The notes beneath the pieces are model-generated. The model did no database searches, was not told the origin of the DNA, and saw only the letters and a program-made list of their open reading frames with translations. From assembly GCF_004116405.1 (NCBI RefSeq), contig NZ_SDIC01000006.1, positions 248,001 to 312,000 of the forward strand: DNA of 64,000 bases, given 5' to 3'. Position numbers and translations under genes: made by a program. Source of the stretch: Halegenticoccus tardaugens (GTDB taxonomy: Archaea > Halobacteriota > Halobacteria > Halobacteriales > Haloferacaceae). Shown here piece after piece: positions 27,279 to 37,316 of the stretch. Each line of letters begins with the position of its first letter. Position 1 is the first letter of the stretch.

Positions 27279-28331
27279 ATGACCGACGAATTCACCACCG
27301 AGGTATACTACGACGACGACGCGAACCGATCGTACATTGACGACAAGACCGTGGCCGTACTCGGCTACGGCAGCCAGGGCCACGCGCACGCGCAGAACCT
27401 CGCGGACAGCGGGGTCGACGTGGTCGTCGGCCTGCGCGAGGACTCCAGCTCGCGGGCCGCCGCCGAGTCGGACGGGCTCGACGTGGCGACGCCGGCCGAG
27501 GCGGCCGCGCGCGCGGAGATCGTCTCCGTTCTCGTCCCGGACACGGTACAGCCGGCGGTGTTCGAGGAGATCAAGGACGAACTGGAGCCGGGGAACACCC
27601 TCCAGTTCGCCCACGGGTTCAACATCCACTACAACCAGATCCAGCCGCCGGAGAACGTCGACGTGACGATGATCGCCCCCAAGACGCCCGGGCACATCCT
27701 CCGACGCAACTACGAGAACGACGAGGGGACGCCGGCGCTGCTCGCGGTCTACCAGAACGTCTCGAACGAGGCGAAGGAGGAGGCGCTGGCGTACGCGCAG
27801 GCGCTCGGCTGCACCCGCGCGGGGGTCGTCGAGACCTCGTTCCGCGAGGAGACGGAGACGGACCTGTTCGGCGAACAGGCCGTCCTCTGCGGGGGCATCG
27901 CGAGCCTCATCAAGCAGGGCTACGAGACGCTCGTCGACGCCGGGTACAGCCCCGAGATGGCGTACTTCGAGTGCCTGAACGAGATGAAGCTCATCGTCGA
28001 CCTGATGTACGAGGGCGGGCTCGGCGCGATGTGGGATTCGGTGTCCGACACCGCCGAGTTCGGCGGCCTCACGAAGGGCGACGTGATCGTGGACGAACAC
28101 GCCCGCGAGAACATGGAGAAGGTGCTCGAAGACGTACAGAACGGCGCGTTCGCACGCGAGTGGATCGTCGAGAACCAGGCCGGCCGCCCCGCGTACACGC
28201 AGCTGCGCGAGGCGGAGAAGAACCACGACATCGAACGCGTCGGCGCGCGCCTGCGCGACCTGTTCGCGTGGGCGGAGGAGGGGGAGGAGACGGAGAAAGA
28301 CGAGAAGACCGAGGTGACGGCGGATGACTGA
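27279..28331 (+). CDS. ilvC: ketol-acid reductoisomerase (class I)
   Basis: Reduces and isomerises acetolactate to 2,3-dihydroxyisovalerate with NAD(P)H and Mg. 350 residues. The Rossmann motif [15 protein letters not shown] lies near residue 27, with [10 protein letters not shown] after it, and the C-terminal knotted domain begins with [14 protein letters not shown], where Asp and Glu ligands bind metal. The C-terminus is a Glu-rich tail. A 21-bp gap follows ilvN, and the last 8 bp overlap the next small gene. Confidence 0.96.
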   Translation: MTDEFTTEVYYDDDANRSYIDDKTVAVLGYGSQGHAHAQNLADSGVDVVVGLREDSSSRAAAESDGLDVATPAEAAARAEIVSVLVPDTVQPAVFEEIKDELEPGNTLQFAHGFNIHYNQIQPPENVDVTMIAPKTPGHILRRNYENDEGTPALLAVYQNVSNEAKEEALAYAQALGCTRAGVVETSFREETETDLFGEQAVLCGGIASLIKQGYETLVDAGYSPEMAYFECLNEMKLIVDLMYEGGLGAMWDSVSDTAEFGGLTKGDVIVDEHARENMEKVLEDVQNGAFAREWIVENQAGRPAYTQLREAEKNHDIERVGARLRDLFAWAEEGEETEKDEKTEVTADD

Positions 28332-28638
28332 GGGAACGGACCGAGCCGACGAGCGCGGCGACGGACGGTCGCCGACGAACGCGAGTCGGACGACGATGAA
28401 GGACGTGAACCACACGAACCCCTACACGGGCGAGACGTTCGGCGCGGCGTTCCAGCGCGGCCCGGCCGTCGCCGACGGCGGCGCGGTCGACGACCGCGCG
28501 GACGCCCGATCCGGCGAGGCGATGCGCGACGTCGACCACACCCCGCTGAACGGCGAGAGCGCGAACCGCGTGTGGGCGCGCGGCGCGAACGAGGCCGAGG
28601 AGGCCGACGTACGGGACCGGAGTGCCGTCGATGAGTGA
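28324..28638 (+). CDS. small acidic protein inside the leu/ilv operon, with a duplicated motif
   Basis: 104 residues, start ATG at 28324 overlapping the end of ilvC, and stop overlapping the leuC start by 8 bp. The sequence is mostly disordered-looking, but two similar segments of about 22 residues stand out: [20 protein letters not shown] (from about residue 25) and [20 protein letters not shown] (from about residue 67). I recall a like-sized gene at the same place in Haloferax. Function unknown; the tight translational coupling suggests a protein that acts with IlvC or LeuC. Confidence 0.75.
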   Translation: MTEGTDRADERGDGRSPTNASRTTMKDVNHTNPYTGETFGAAFQRGPAVADGGAVDDRADARSGEAMRDVDHTPLNGESANRVWARGANEAEEADVRDRSAVDE

Positions 28639-30052
28639 GGGAACGCTGTACGACAAGGTGTGGGAGAACCACAGGGTCGCCGACCTGCCGACCGGCCAGA
28701 CGCAGCTTTTCGTCGGCCTCCACCTCATCCACGAGGTGACGAGCCCGCAGGCGTTCGGAATGTTGCGCGAGCGCGACCTGGAGGTCGCCTACCCCGAGCT
28801 CACGCACGCGACCGTCGACCACATCGTCCCGACGGCGGACCAGTCGCGCCCCTACGGCGACGACGCCGCCGAGGAGATGATGGCGGAGCTGGAGGAGAAC
28901 GTCCGCGAGGCGGGCATCCGCTTTTCCGACCTGGACAGCGGCGATCAGGGGATCGTCCACGTCATCGGGCCGGAGCAGGGACTCACCCAGCCCGGCAAGA
29001 CCATCGTCTGCGGCGACAGCCACACCTCGACGCACGGCGCGTTCGGCGCGCTCGCGTTCGGCATCGGCACCTCACAGATCCGCGACGTGCTCGCGACCGG
29101 AACGATCGCGATGGAGAAGCAGAAGGTCCGAAAGATCGAGGTCGCGGGCGAACTCGGCGACGGCGTCGAGGCGAAGGACGTGATCCTCGAAGTCATCCGG
29201 CGGCTCGGCACGGAGGGGGGCGTCGGCTACGTCTACGAGTACGCCGGCGAGGCGATCGAGCGCCTCGGCATGGAGGGCCGGATGTCCATCTGCAACATGT
29301 CGATCGAGGGCGGGGCCCGCGCGGGCTACGTCAACCCCGACGAGACCACCTACGAGTGGCTGCGGGAGACGGACGCCTTCCGCGACGACCCCGAGCGGTT
29401 CGAGGAGCTGAAGCCGTACTGGGAGTCCGTCCGCTCCGACGCGGACGCCGAGTACGACGACGTCGTCGTGATCGACGGCGACGAGCTGGAGCCGGTCGTC
29501 ACCTGGGGTACCACCCCCGGACAGGGCGTCGGCATCACCCAGCCGATTCCCGCGCCCGAGGATCTGCCCGCGGACAAGCGGGAGACCGCCCAGCGCGCGC
29601 AGGAGCACATGCGCGTCTCGCCCGGCGAGACGATGGAGGGCTACGGGATCGACGTGGCGTTCCTCGGCTCCTGCACCAACGCGCGGCTGCCCGACCTTCG
29701 CCGCGCGGCGCGGATCGTCGAGGGTCGGGAGGTCCACCCCGACGTGCGCGCGATGGTCGTCCCCGGCAGCCAGCGCGTCCAGCGGGCGGCCGAGGAGGAA
29801 GGACTCGCGGACGTGTTCAGGGAGGCCGGCTTCGAGTGGCGAAACGCCGGCTGTTCGATGTGCCTCGGCATGAACAAGGACCAGCTGGAGGGCGACGAGG
29901 CCTGCGCGTCCTCGTCGAACCGGAACTTCGTCGGCCGGCAGGGGAGCAAGGACGGCCGGACGATCCTCATGAACCCCCGGATGGTCGCCGCGGCGGCGAT
30001 CGAGGGCGAGGTGACCGACGTGCGCGACCTGAAGGAGGTGACGCTGGCGTGA
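28631..30052 (+). CDS. leuC: 3-isopropylmalate dehydratase large subunit
   Basis: Isomerises 2-isopropylmalate to 3-isopropylmalate with LeuD, using a 4Fe-4S cluster. 473 residues from the ATG at 28631; the GTG at 28622 would also be in frame but lies within the previous gene. [17 protein letters not shown] and the three cluster cysteines, in LGSCTNARL and [10 protein letters not shown], are present, as is [11 protein letters not shown]. Four bases overlap the GTG start of leuD. Confidence 0.95.
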   Translation: MSEGTLYDKVWENHRVADLPTGQTQLFVGLHLIHEVTSPQAFGMLRERDLEVAYPELTHATVDHIVPTADQSRPYGDDAAEEMMAELEENVREAGIRFSDLDSGDQGIVHVIGPEQGLTQPGKTIVCGDSHTSTHGAFGALAFGIGTSQIRDVLATGTIAMEKQKVRKIEVAGELGDGVEAKDVILEVIRRLGTEGGVGYVYEYAGEAIERLGMEGRMSICNMSIEGGARAGYVNPDETTYEWLRETDAFRDDPERFEELKPYWESVRSDADAEYDDVVVIDGDELEPVVTWGTTPGQGVGITQPIPAPEDLPADKRETAQRAQEHMRVSPGETMEGYGIDVAFLGSCTNARLPDLRRAARIVEGREVHPDVRAMVVPGSQRVQRAAEEEGLADVFREAGFEWRNAGCSMCLGMNKDQLEGDEACASSSNRNFVGRQGSKDGRTILMNPRMVAAAAIEGEVTDVRDLKEVTLA

Positions 30053-30714
30053 CGACCGAGGAGATCCCGGAGGTCGAGTCGGTGACGGGAACCGGCGTTC
30101 CGATCCGCGGCAACGACATCGACACGGACCAGATCATCCCGGCGCGCTTCATGAAGGTCGTCACGTTCGACGGCCTCGGCGAGTTCGCATTCTTCGACCA
30201 GCGGTTCGACAGCGCGACGCCGCGGGCGTCGCGCGGTGGAGACGGCGAAGCCGTCGAAGCCCAGGACAACCGGAAGGAGCACCCGTTCAACGACGGGCGG
30301 TTCCGCGACGCCTCCGTCATGGTCGTCAACGCGAACTTCGGCTGCGGCTCCTCGCGCGAGCACGCCCCGCAGGCCCTGATGCGCTGGGGGATCGACGCGA
30401 TCGTCGGCGAGTCGTTCGCCGAGATCTTCGCGGGCAACTGCCTCGCGCTCGGCATCCCGACCGTGACCGCCGACACCGAGACGGTCGAGACGCTCCAGGC
30501 GTGGGTCGACGCGAACCCGGACGGGGAGATCGAGGTCGACGTGGCGGCCGAGACGGTGACGTACGGCGACGACGCCGTCGACGTGACCGTCGACGACGCC
30601 CAGCGAAAGGCGCTCGTCGACGGCGTCTGGGACACGACGGCGCTGATGAAGTCGAACGCCGACGCGGTCCGGGCGACCGCCGAATCGCTCCCCTACGTGA
30701 GCCTCGATGACTGA
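30049..30714 (+). CDS. leuD: 3-isopropylmalate dehydratase small subunit
   Basis: Swivel-domain partner of LeuC. 221 residues from a GTG at 30049 that overlaps the leuC stop. Key motifs are [16 protein letters not shown] at the N-terminus and [21 protein letters not shown], the substrate-binding Ser/Arg loop. A short Gly/Glu-rich segment ([16 protein letters not shown]) is inserted between them, in the usual variable region. It overlaps leuB by 8 bp. Confidence 0.95.
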   Translation: MTTEEIPEVESVTGTGVPIRGNDIDTDQIIPARFMKVVTFDGLGEFAFFDQRFDSATPRASRGGDGEAVEAQDNRKEHPFNDGRFRDASVMVVNANFGCGSSREHAPQALMRWGIDAIVGESFAEIFAGNCLALGIPTVTADTETVETLQAWVDANPDGEIEVDVAAETVTYGDDAVDVTVDDAQRKALVDGVWDTTALMKSNADAVRATAESLPYVSLDD

Positions 30715-31693
30715 GGAGATCGCGGTCATCCCTGGCGACGGCATCGGCCGCGAGGTCGTCCCGGCCGCGGTCGGCGTGCTCGACGCTGTCGGCGACTTCG
30801 ACTTCGTCGAGGCGGACGCGGGCGACCACGTGAAGGACGAGGCGGGCGAAGCGCTCCCGCAGGAGACGTACGATCTCGCCGCGAGCGCGGACGCGACGCT
30901 GTTCGGCGCGGCGGGCGAAACCGCCGCTGACGTGATCCTCCCGCTCCGCGGGGCGGTCGAATCGTTCGTCAACGTCCGCCCGGCGAAGGCGTACCCCGGC
31001 GTCGACGCGCTCCGCCCCGAGACCGACCTCGTGTTCCTCCGCGAGAACACGGAGGGCGTCTACGCGGGCCACGAGGACCGCCTCACCGACGAGGTGTCGA
31101 CGTTGACGCGCGTCGTCACCGAGTCCGCCTCCAGACGGCTCGCGCGGTTCGCCTGCGAGTTCGTCCGAACGAGCGACGAACACGACGCGCTCGCCGTCGC
31201 GCACAAGGCGAACGTGATGCGCGAGACCGACGGCCGGTTCCGCGAGGCGGTCCTGTCGGTCGCGGCTGAGCGCGGCGTCGAGGCGGACGAGGTCCTGATG
31301 GACGCGTTCGCGACGCGGGTGTGTCTCGACCCGACGCAGTTCGGCGTCGTCGTCTGCCCCAACCTCGCGGGCGACGTGCTGTCGGACCTCGCGGCGGGGC
31401 TGGTCGGGGGCCTCGGCCTCCTCCCGAGCGCGAACATCGGCCCCGAGCGGGCGCTGTTCGAACCGGTCCACGGCACTGCGCCCGACATCGCGGGCGAGGG
31501 CGTCGCCAACCCCTCCGCGACCATCCTCTCGGCGGCGATGCTGCTCGATCACCTCGGCCACGACGAGGAAGCGGCGGCGGTCCACGAGGCCGTCGAACGG
31601 ACGCTCGCGGACGGTCCGCGAACGCCCGACCTCGGCGGCGACGAAACCACGGCCGACGTGACGGAAGCCGTGATCTCCCGCCTCGACGACTGA
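30707..31693 (+). CDS. leuB: 3-isopropylmalate dehydrogenase
   Basis: NAD-dependent oxidative decarboxylation of 3-isopropylmalate, the last step of this operon. 328 residues: [17 protein letters not shown] at the start, [17 protein letters not shown] (substrate Arg/Glu region), [14 protein letters not shown] (catalytic Lys region), the metal Asp in [16 protein letters not shown], and [21 protein letters not shown] (an NAD-binding motif, in part). It is the final gene, followed by 155 bp before glpR. Confidence 0.93.
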   Translation: MTEEIAVIPGDGIGREVVPAAVGVLDAVGDFDFVEADAGDHVKDEAGEALPQETYDLAASADATLFGAAGETAADVILPLRGAVESFVNVRPAKAYPGVDALRPETDLVFLRENTEGVYAGHEDRLTDEVSTLTRVVTESASRRLARFACEFVRTSDEHDALAVAHKANVMRETDGRFREAVLSVAAERGVEADEVLMDAFATRVCLDPTQFGVVVCPNLAGDVLSDLAAGLVGGLGLLPSANIGPERALFEPVHGTAPDIAGEGVANPSATILSAAMLLDHLGHDEEAAAVHEAVERTLADGPRTPDLGGDETTADVTEAVISRLDD

Positions 31694-31770
31694 TCGGACG
31701 GGATCGATTCGGACTTCTTCGGCGTTTCGGTCGGAGGCGAGCGACCGACGGATATATTTCTCATGTATCG

Positions 31771-31783
31771 ATCAGAAACGATC
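31771..31783 (+). promoter_or_regulatory. putative operator of the fructose regulon, glpR copy
   Basis: ATCAGAAACGATC contains the 11-bp CAGAAACGATC found identically before ptfC and (reverse strand) before fba. It lies 66 bp upstream of the glpR ATG, between two TATA-like elements (31751-31760 and 31801-31808). A weaker copy, CAATCAGAGACGAGATCAC, is at 31821-31839. The likely binder is GlpR itself. Confidence 0.6.
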
Positions 31784-31848
31784 TCAAAGACGACAAGAAC
31801 AGTTAAAACCGTGGGAAAACCAATCAGAGACGAGATCACCCGAAAACC

Positions 31849-32613
31849 ATGCTACCCGCAGAGCGAAAACGGAAGATCGTCGAACTCGTGTCGGAGGCCG
31901 ACGGGCGCTCGGTCGAGGGTCTCGCGGACGAACTCGACTTTTCGAAGGCGACCATCCGTCGCGACCTCCGCGATCTGGAGGACGACGGGCTCATCGAGCG
32001 TTCTCACGGCGGCGCGGTGCCGGTGACGACGGTCGGCCGCGAGCAGACGTACGGACAGCGCGAAGTGCAGAACCTCGACGGGAAGCGCGCCATCGCGGCG
32101 CGGGCGGTCGAGGAGATCCGCGACGGCGAGGTCGTCTTCTTCGACGCCGGGACGACGACGATGCAGGTTGCAAAGCGGGCACCGAAGGACGGTTCGCTGC
32201 TCGCGGTGACGAACGCGCCGCGGCTGGCGGTCGAACTCGGCGGGGAGGACACCGAGGTGATGCTCACGGGCGGGACCCTTCGCCGTCGGACCCGCGCGCT
32301 CGTCGGCCCCACCGCCGAGAGCTTCATGGAGCGGATGAACTTCGACCTGCTCTTTCTCGGAACGAACGCGATCGACGCCGGGGAGGGGCTGACGACGCCG
32401 AACGAGGACGAGGCGCGGATGAAGGAACTGATGGTCGAGAAGGCGGAGCGGGTCGTCCTCGTCGCCGACGCCGGCAAGGTCGAAAAGCGGAGCTTCGTGC
32501 GGTTCGCCGGCCTAGCGGACGTCGACGTGTTCGTCACCGACCGGAAACCGCCGACGACGGTGCGCGAGGCGTTCGAAACCGGCGGCGGCGAGGTCGTGGA
32601 GGTCTCCGCGTGA
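31849..32613 (+). CDS. glpR: DeoR-family regulator of sugar metabolism, GlpR
   Basis: 254 residues. The N-terminal helix-turn-helix of the DeoR type (RKRKIVELVSEADGRSVEGL ahead of the recognition helix) is followed by a sugar-phosphate-binding domain with FFDAGTTTMQVA, LTGGTLRRRTRALVGP and LFLGTNAIDAGEGL. The operon with pfkB and the neighbouring PTS genes match Haloferax volcanii, where GlpR is reported to repress fructose (and glucose) metabolic genes directly. The stop overlaps the GTG of pfkB. Confidence 0.92.
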   Translation: MLPAERKRKIVELVSEADGRSVEGLADELDFSKATIRRDLRDLEDDGLIERSHGGAVPVTTVGREQTYGQREVQNLDGKRAIAARAVEEIRDGEVVFFDAGTTTMQVAKRAPKDGSLLAVTNAPRLAVELGGEDTEVMLTGGTLRRRTRALVGPTAESFMERMNFDLLFLGTNAIDAGEGLTTPNEDEARMKELMVEKAERVVLVADAGKVEKRSFVRFAGLADVDVFVTDRKPPTTVREAFETGGGEVVEVSA

Positions 32614-33518
32614 TCCTCACCGTCACGCCGAACCCCGCGCTCGATCACACGCTCACGCTCGACGAACCGCTCCGCTCCGGCGTCGTCCACCGGACGGACG
32701 CCGCGCGGTTCGACGCCGGCGGCAAGGGGATCAACGTCTCGCAGTACCTGCGCGCGCTCGGCGAATCCACGCTCGCGACGGGCTTTCTCGGCGATCCGTT
32801 CGGAAGCGTCCTTCGGGCGCAGCTCGGAGAGGAGGGCGTCGACGCCGACTTCGTCGACATCGACGACACGACGCGCCTCAACACGACCGTCCTGACGCCG
32901 GACGGCGAGTACAAGCTCAACCACGGCGGTCCGCGCGTCGGCGAGAACGCCGTCGACTCGCTGCTCGAGACGATCGCGCGACACGACCCCGAGACCGTCC
33001 TCGTCGCCGGGAGCCTCCCACGCGGCATCGACGCGACGGCGATCGATCGGATCTCGGCCGCCGGCTCGTGGGAGGTCGCCGTCGACGTCGGCGGCGACCT
33101 CCTCCGGTCGCTCTCCGGCCGGTACGCCCTCTGCAAGCCGAACCGGGAGGAGCTCGCCGCCGCGACGGACGAACCGGTCGACACCGTCGAGGGGTGTACG
33201 GCGGCGGCGGAGGCGCTTCGCGCCCGCGGGTTCGACCGCGTGGTCGCGTCGCTGGGCGCGGACGGCGCGGTGATGGCGACCGAGGCGGGGGCGCTGTACG
33301 CCCCGGCGCTGGAGACGGACGTCGTCGACACCGTCGGCGCGGGCGACGCGCTCCTGTCGGGCGTGCTCGCGGCGCTCGCCCGGGGGGAGCCCGACGCGGT
33401 CGCGCTCAAGTACGGCGTCGCGGTCGCCTCCCGCGTCACGGCGGTGGCGGGGACGGTCGTCCCCGGCTTCGACGACGTCCGGGCCGACGTCGAAGCCGTG
33501 TCCGTTTCTGAATGCTGA
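32610..33518 (+). CDS. pfkB: 1-phosphofructokinase (PfkB family)
   Basis: Phosphorylates fructose 1-phosphate, the product of PTS uptake, to fructose 1,6-bisphosphate. 302 residues from a GTG at 32610 overlapping glpR (GTGA). MILTVTPNPALDHTL at the start, DAGGKGINVSQYLRALG (substrate-binding motif) and VDTVGAGDALLSGVLAALA (the catalytic Asp and anion hole of ribokinase-family enzymes) are clear. It is co-transcribed with, and in Haloferax repressed by, GlpR. Confidence 0.94.
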   Translation: MILTVTPNPALDHTLTLDEPLRSGVVHRTDAARFDAGGKGINVSQYLRALGESTLATGFLGDPFGSVLRAQLGEEGVDADFVDIDDTTRLNTTVLTPDGEYKLNHGGPRVGENAVDSLLETIARHDPETVLVAGSLPRGIDATAIDRISAAGSWEVAVDVGGDLLRSLSGRYALCKPNREELAAATDEPVDTVEGCTAAAEALRARGFDRVVASLGADGAVMATEAGALYAPALETDVVDTVGAGDALLSGVLAALARGEPDAVALKYGVAVASRVTAVAGTVVPGFDDVRADVEAVSVSEC

Positions 33519-33590
33519 TCAGGTTTCGCCCGCTGTCCGCCCGTCGGTGGGTGTCCGTTCGCGATTCTCCGGAATATCGCGCGACAATCA

Positions 33591-33603
33591 ATCAGAAACG
33601 ATC
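33591..33603 (+). promoter_or_regulatory. putative operator of the fructose regulon, ptfC copy
   Basis: ATCAGAAACGATC, with the same 11-bp CAGAAACGATC core as at glpR and fba, ends about 10 bp upstream of the ptfC TATA-like element. Confidence 0.65.
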
Positions 33604-33613
33604 ACATTCGAAA

Positions 33614-33621
33614 GTATTTTT
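33614..33621 (+). promoter_or_regulatory. TATA-like element for the ptfC operon
   Basis: GTATTTTT is centred about 28 nt upstream of the ATG at 33645, which favours a leaderless start at that codon. Confidence 0.5.
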
Positions 33622-33644
33622 GAACACTTGCAGAAACTATCGTG

Positions 33645-34811
33645 ATGATACAGGCTATGTCGACGAGAGATTCGGCGGAAGGCGCGCTACGGGCGCACGT
33701 CACCTCCGTCAAAGAGGACCTGATGACCGGCGTATCGTACATGATACCGTTCGTCACCATCGGCGGGATCTTCCTCGCGCTCGGGTACGCGCTCGTCAAC
33801 CTCCCGTTCTTCCCGGGGACGACGGAGACCATTTCCGAGCAGGCGGGCACGATCCCGTGGTACCTGGCCGAGATCGGCGGCCTCGGGCTGTCCGTCATCG
33901 CGCCGATCCTGGGGGCGTACATCGCGTACGCGATCGCGGATCGTCCCGGCCTCGCGCCGGGGTTCATCCTCTCGTACGCGCTCCAGCAGGAGGGGCTCAT
34001 CGCCGAGGCGGGGGCGACCGTCGGGTTCGGCGCGGGCGAGGCGAGCGCGGGGTTCCTCGGGGCGCTCGTCGCCGGACTCCTGGCCGGCTACGTCGCGCGC
34101 TGGTTCAAGAATTTGAGCGTGCCGCGGGTCCTCGAACCGATGATGCCGGTGCTCATCATCCCCGTGCTCACGACGATGGTGCTCGCGCCGGTCATGCTGT
34201 TCGTCCTCGGCGTGCCGATCGCGCTCGCCTACCAGGAACTCACGACGTTTCTCACGTCGATGCGGGGGCAGAACGCGTTCATCGTCGGCCTGATTCTCGG
34301 CGCGATGATGGCGTTCGACATGGGCGGCCCGGTGAACAAGGTCGCCTACGTGTTCGCCGTCGGGCTGATCAGCGCGGATCCCCAGCCCATCACCGGACCG
34401 ATGGCCGCCGTGATGATCGCGGGGATGACCCCGCCCATCGGGTTGGCGCTGTCGAACCTCGTCGCCCCCCAGAAGTACGACGCGGAGCTGTACGAGAACG
34501 CCGTCAGCGCGATCCCGCTCGGCTTCTCGTTCATCACCGAGGGCGCGATCCCGTACGCCGCGGCCGACCCCGTTCGGATCATCCCGAGCGCGATGGCCGG
34601 GAGCGCGGTCGGGGCCGGCGTCGCGATGGCGCTCGGCGTCACCATGCCCGCGCCCCACGGCGGCATCTTCGTGTTCTTCCTGTCGAACCGGCCGCTCGTG
34701 TTCCTCGGCTGCATCGTCCTCGGTGCCGTCGTCACCGCGGTCGTCGCGACGGCGATCAAGCCCGACTACGAGGTGACCGTCGGGAGCGAGAGCGCCCAAT
34801 CGAGCGACTAA
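33645..34811 (+). CDS. ptfC: fructose PTS permease, EIIC component
   Basis: Membrane channel that carries fructose in while it is phosphorylated by EIIB. 388 residues with about nine or ten membrane segments. VKEDLMTGVSYMIPFVTIGGI at the N-terminus and the FDMGGPVNKVAYVFA and EGAIPYAA motifs identify the fructose-specific EIIC domain. The start at 33645 is set by the TATA spacing; ATG at 33657 (MSTRDS) is the alternative. In this species, as in Haloferax, EIIC, EIIA and EIIB are separate polypeptides. Confidence 0.92.
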   Translation: MIQAMSTRDSAEGALRAHVTSVKEDLMTGVSYMIPFVTIGGIFLALGYALVNLPFFPGTTETISEQAGTIPWYLAEIGGLGLSVIAPILGAYIAYAIADRPGLAPGFILSYALQQEGLIAEAGATVGFGAGEASAGFLGALVAGLLAGYVARWFKNLSVPRVLEPMMPVLIIPVLTTMVLAPVMLFVLGVPIALAYQELTTFLTSMRGQNAFIVGLILGAMMAFDMGGPVNKVAYVFAVGLISADPQPITGPMAAVMIAGMTPPIGLALSNLVAPQKYDAELYENAVSAIPLGFSFITEGAIPYAAADPVRIIPSAMAGSAVGAGVAMALGVTMPAPHGGIFVFFLSNRPLVFLGCIVLGAVVTAVVATAIKPDYEVTVGSESAQSSD

Positions 34812-34879
34812 CCAGAGGACTCACAGTACCGGGCCGCCAACTGGAAACGCGCTTCCACCGACACGGACCCTGACAAGCC

Positions 34880-35341
34880 ATGGACTACGACATCGACACG
34901 TTGATGCCCGAATCGCTGATCTCGCTCGAAGAACCGCCCGCGGAGAAGGACGCGGCCATCGAGTACCTGCTCGACCTCGCGGTCGACGCGGGCCGCGTCG
35001 ACGACCGCGACGCCGCGCTCGACGCCTTGTTCGAACGCGAATCGCAGACGACGACCGGCGTCGGCATGGGGATCGGCATCCCCCACGCGCAGACCGACGC
35101 GGTCGCCCGACCGTCGGTGTCGTTCGCCCGCTCCTCGGCGGGGATCGACTTCGGCGCGATGGACGACGAGCCCGCGACGCTCCTCTTCATGATCCTCGTC
35201 CCCGAGGAGGGGGCGGACGAGCACCTCGAAATCCTGAGCTCGCTGTCGCGGACGCTCGTCCACGACGAGGTCCGCGAGGACCTCCACGCCGCGGAGACGG
35301 AGGCGGACGTCCAGCGGACGCTCCGGGAGGCGATGCGCTGA
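34880..35341 (+). CDS. ptfA: fructose PTS EIIA component
   Basis: Cytoplasmic phosphocarrier that receives phosphate from HPr. 153 residues; the active His is in the motif GMGIGIPHAQTDAV. The N-terminal STYLE segment (LISLEEPPAEKDAAIEYLLD) is typical of PTS EIIA type 2 domains. A 68-bp gap separates it from ptfC; the stop overlaps the ptsH start (TGATG). Confidence 0.94.
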   Translation: MDYDIDTLMPESLISLEEPPAEKDAAIEYLLDLAVDAGRVDDRDAALDALFERESQTTTGVGMGIGIPHAQTDAVARPSVSFARSSAGIDFGAMDDEPATLLFMILVPEEGADEHLEILSSLSRTLVHDEVREDLHAAETEADVQRTLREAMR

Positions 35342-35619
35342 TGGAGCGCGTCGTCACGGTCGTCCCCGAGGCGGGGCTGCACGCCCGCCCCGCGGCGAAG
35401 TTCGTCGAAACCGTCCAGGCGTTCGACAGCGAGGTGAGCATCGCCCGCGCGGACAACGAGTCCGACGTCGTCTCCGCGGGGAGTATGATCGCGGTGACGA
35501 GCCTCGGCGTCAGGCGCGGCGAGGACGTTCGACTCGTCGCCGAGGGCGACGACGCCGAGGCGGCTCTCGACGCGCTGGAGGACGTCCTCTCGACGCCGGA
35601 GGACGAACTCGACGCATGA
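35341..35619 (+). CDS. ptsH: phosphocarrier protein HPr
   Basis: Carries phosphate from enzyme I to EIIA. 92 residues; PEAGLHARPAAKFV contains the phosphorylated His14. A Ser-containing segment, SAGSMIAVTSLG, occupies the place of the regulatory Ser46 site of Gram-positive HPr, but no HPr kinase is seen nearby. Start overlaps ptfA and stop overlaps ptsI. Confidence 0.95.
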   Translation: MERVVTVVPEAGLHARPAAKFVETVQAFDSEVSIARADNESDVVSAGSMIAVTSLGVRRGEDVRLVAEGDDAEAALDALEDVLSTPEDELDA

Positions 35620-37316
35620 CCGAACGAACGCTTTCCGGAACGGGCGTCACGCCGCGCGCCGGCGTCGGCACCGCCGTCTGGTACCGCCCCGAGGCCGGCC
35701 TCGAACTCCCCGAGCCGCCGGCCGAGGGCCTCGACGCGGCGGCCGAGCGCGAACGCTTCGAGACCGCCCGCGGGGAGGCCCGCGAGGAACTGGAGCGCGA
35801 GCGCGACCTGACCGCCGACCGCGTCGGCGACGAGGAGGCGGCGGTGTTCGACGCGCACGTCCAGTTCCTGAACGACCCGCAGATCGAGTCGGGCGTCGAG
35901 GAGGCCGTAGACGACGGTCTGACCGCGGAGCACGCGGTGCAGCGCGCGTTCGCCGGCCCGATCGAACAGTTCGAGGGGATGGAGGGGCGGATGGCGGAGC
36001 GCGCCGACGACCTCCGGGACGTCCGCGACCGCCTCCTGCGCGTCCTGACGGGCGGCGAGCGGGTGAATCTCGCCGAACTTCCGGCGGGGACGGTCGTGCT
36101 CGCGGAGCGGCTGACGCCGAGCGACACCGCGCAGCTCGACCCCGAGCGCATCGCGGGCTTCGCGACCGTCACCGGCGGACGCACGTCGCACGCGGCCATC
36201 TTCGCGCGGGCGCTCGCGCTCCCGGCGGTCGTCGGCGTCGGCGACGATCTCGACTCGATCGAGGAGGGCGCGGCCGTCGTGATCGACGGCGACGCCGGAG
36301 AGGTCGTCGTCGATCCGAGCGACGAGCGCCGCGAGGCGGCCGCGGCGGACGACGCGGTCGAGGTACGTCCCAACCCGGTGACGACCGCCGACGGGACGAC
36401 CGTCGAGGTCGCGGCGAACGTCGGCCGCCCGGCGGAACTCGGACCCGCGGCCGACCGCGGCGCGGACGGGATCGGTCTCTTTCGGACCGAGTTCCTCTTT
36501 CTCGACCGCGACGCCCCGCCGTCCGAGGAGGAGCAGTACGAGGCGTACGCGGAGGCGCTCTCGACGTTTCCCGACGGCCGGGTCGTCGTCCGGACGCTCG
36601 ACGTCGGCGGCGACAAGCCGGTCCCCTACCTCGACCTCCCCGAGAGCGAGAACCCCTTCCTGAGCGAACGGGGAATCCGCCGGTCGCTCGGCCCGGACGC
36701 GGCGCTGTTCGAGACGCAGCTGCGCGCGCTGTTGCGGGCCGCCGGGAGCGAAGGCGGCGACGGGCTGGCGGTGATGCTACCGCTCGTCGCCACGATCGAG
36801 GAGGTCGAGGAGGCCCGCGAGGTCCTGGAGTCGGTCGCCGCGGACCTCGACGAGGAGGGCGCGACGTACGCCCGACCCGAGTTCGGCGTGATGATCGAGA
36901 CGCCGGCGGCGACGTTCATGGCCCCGGAACTCGCCTCGCGCGTCGACTTCCTCAGCGTCGGCACGAACGACCTCGCGCAGTACGTGATGGCGGCCGATCG
37001 CGGCGACGAGCGCGTCGCCGACCTGCACGATCCGCTGCACCCGCCCGTCCTTCGGGCGATCGCCCGAACCGTCGAGGCGGCCGACGGCGAGGAGTGCTGG
37101 GTCGGCATGTGCGGCGAGATGGCCGGCGATCCCGACCTGACCGAACTGCTCGTCGGGCTGGGCCTCGACGAGTTGAGTATGAGCGCCGTCACCGTCCCCG
37201 ATGTGAAGGCGAACGTCGAGACGACGGATCGCGAGGCGGCCGAGGCGCTCGCGGCGCGGGCGCTGGCCGCCGGTACCAAACGTGAAGTAGACCAACTGCT
37301 AACAGATACCGCATGA
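35616..37316 (+). CDS. ptsI: phosphoenolpyruvate-protein phosphotransferase (enzyme I)
   Basis: Autophosphorylates with phosphoenolpyruvate and passes phosphate to HPr. 566 residues. The active His is in TVTGGRTSHAAIFARAL; the C-terminal PEP-binding barrel has GIGLFRTEFLFLDRD, RTLDVGGDKPVPYL and FLSVGTNDLAQYVMAADR with the general acid Cys in MCGEMAGDP. The start overlaps ptsH and the stop overlaps ptfB by four bases (ATGA). Confidence 0.96.
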   Translation: MTERTLSGTGVTPRAGVGTAVWYRPEAGLELPEPPAEGLDAAAERERFETARGEAREELERERDLTADRVGDEEAAVFDAHVQFLNDPQIESGVEEAVDDGLTAEHAVQRAFAGPIEQFEGMEGRMAERADDLRDVRDRLLRVLTGGERVNLAELPAGTVVLAERLTPSDTAQLDPERIAGFATVTGGRTSHAAIFARALALPAVVGVGDDLDSIEEGAAVVIDGDAGEVVVDPSDERREAAAADDAVEVRPNPVTTADGTTVEVAANVGRPAELGPAADRGADGIGLFRTEFLFLDRDAPPSEEEQYEAYAEALSTFPDGRVVVRTLDVGGDKPVPYLDLPESENPFLSERGIRRSLGPDAALFETQLRALLRAAGSEGGDGLAVMLPLVATIEEVEEAREVLESVAADLDEEGATYARPEFGVMIETPAATFMAPELASRVDFLSVGTNDLAQYVMAADRGDERVADLHDPLHPPVLRAIARTVEAADGEECWVGMCGEMAGDPDLTELLVGLGLDELSMSAVTVPDVKANVETTDREAAEALAARALAAGTKREVDQLLTDTA

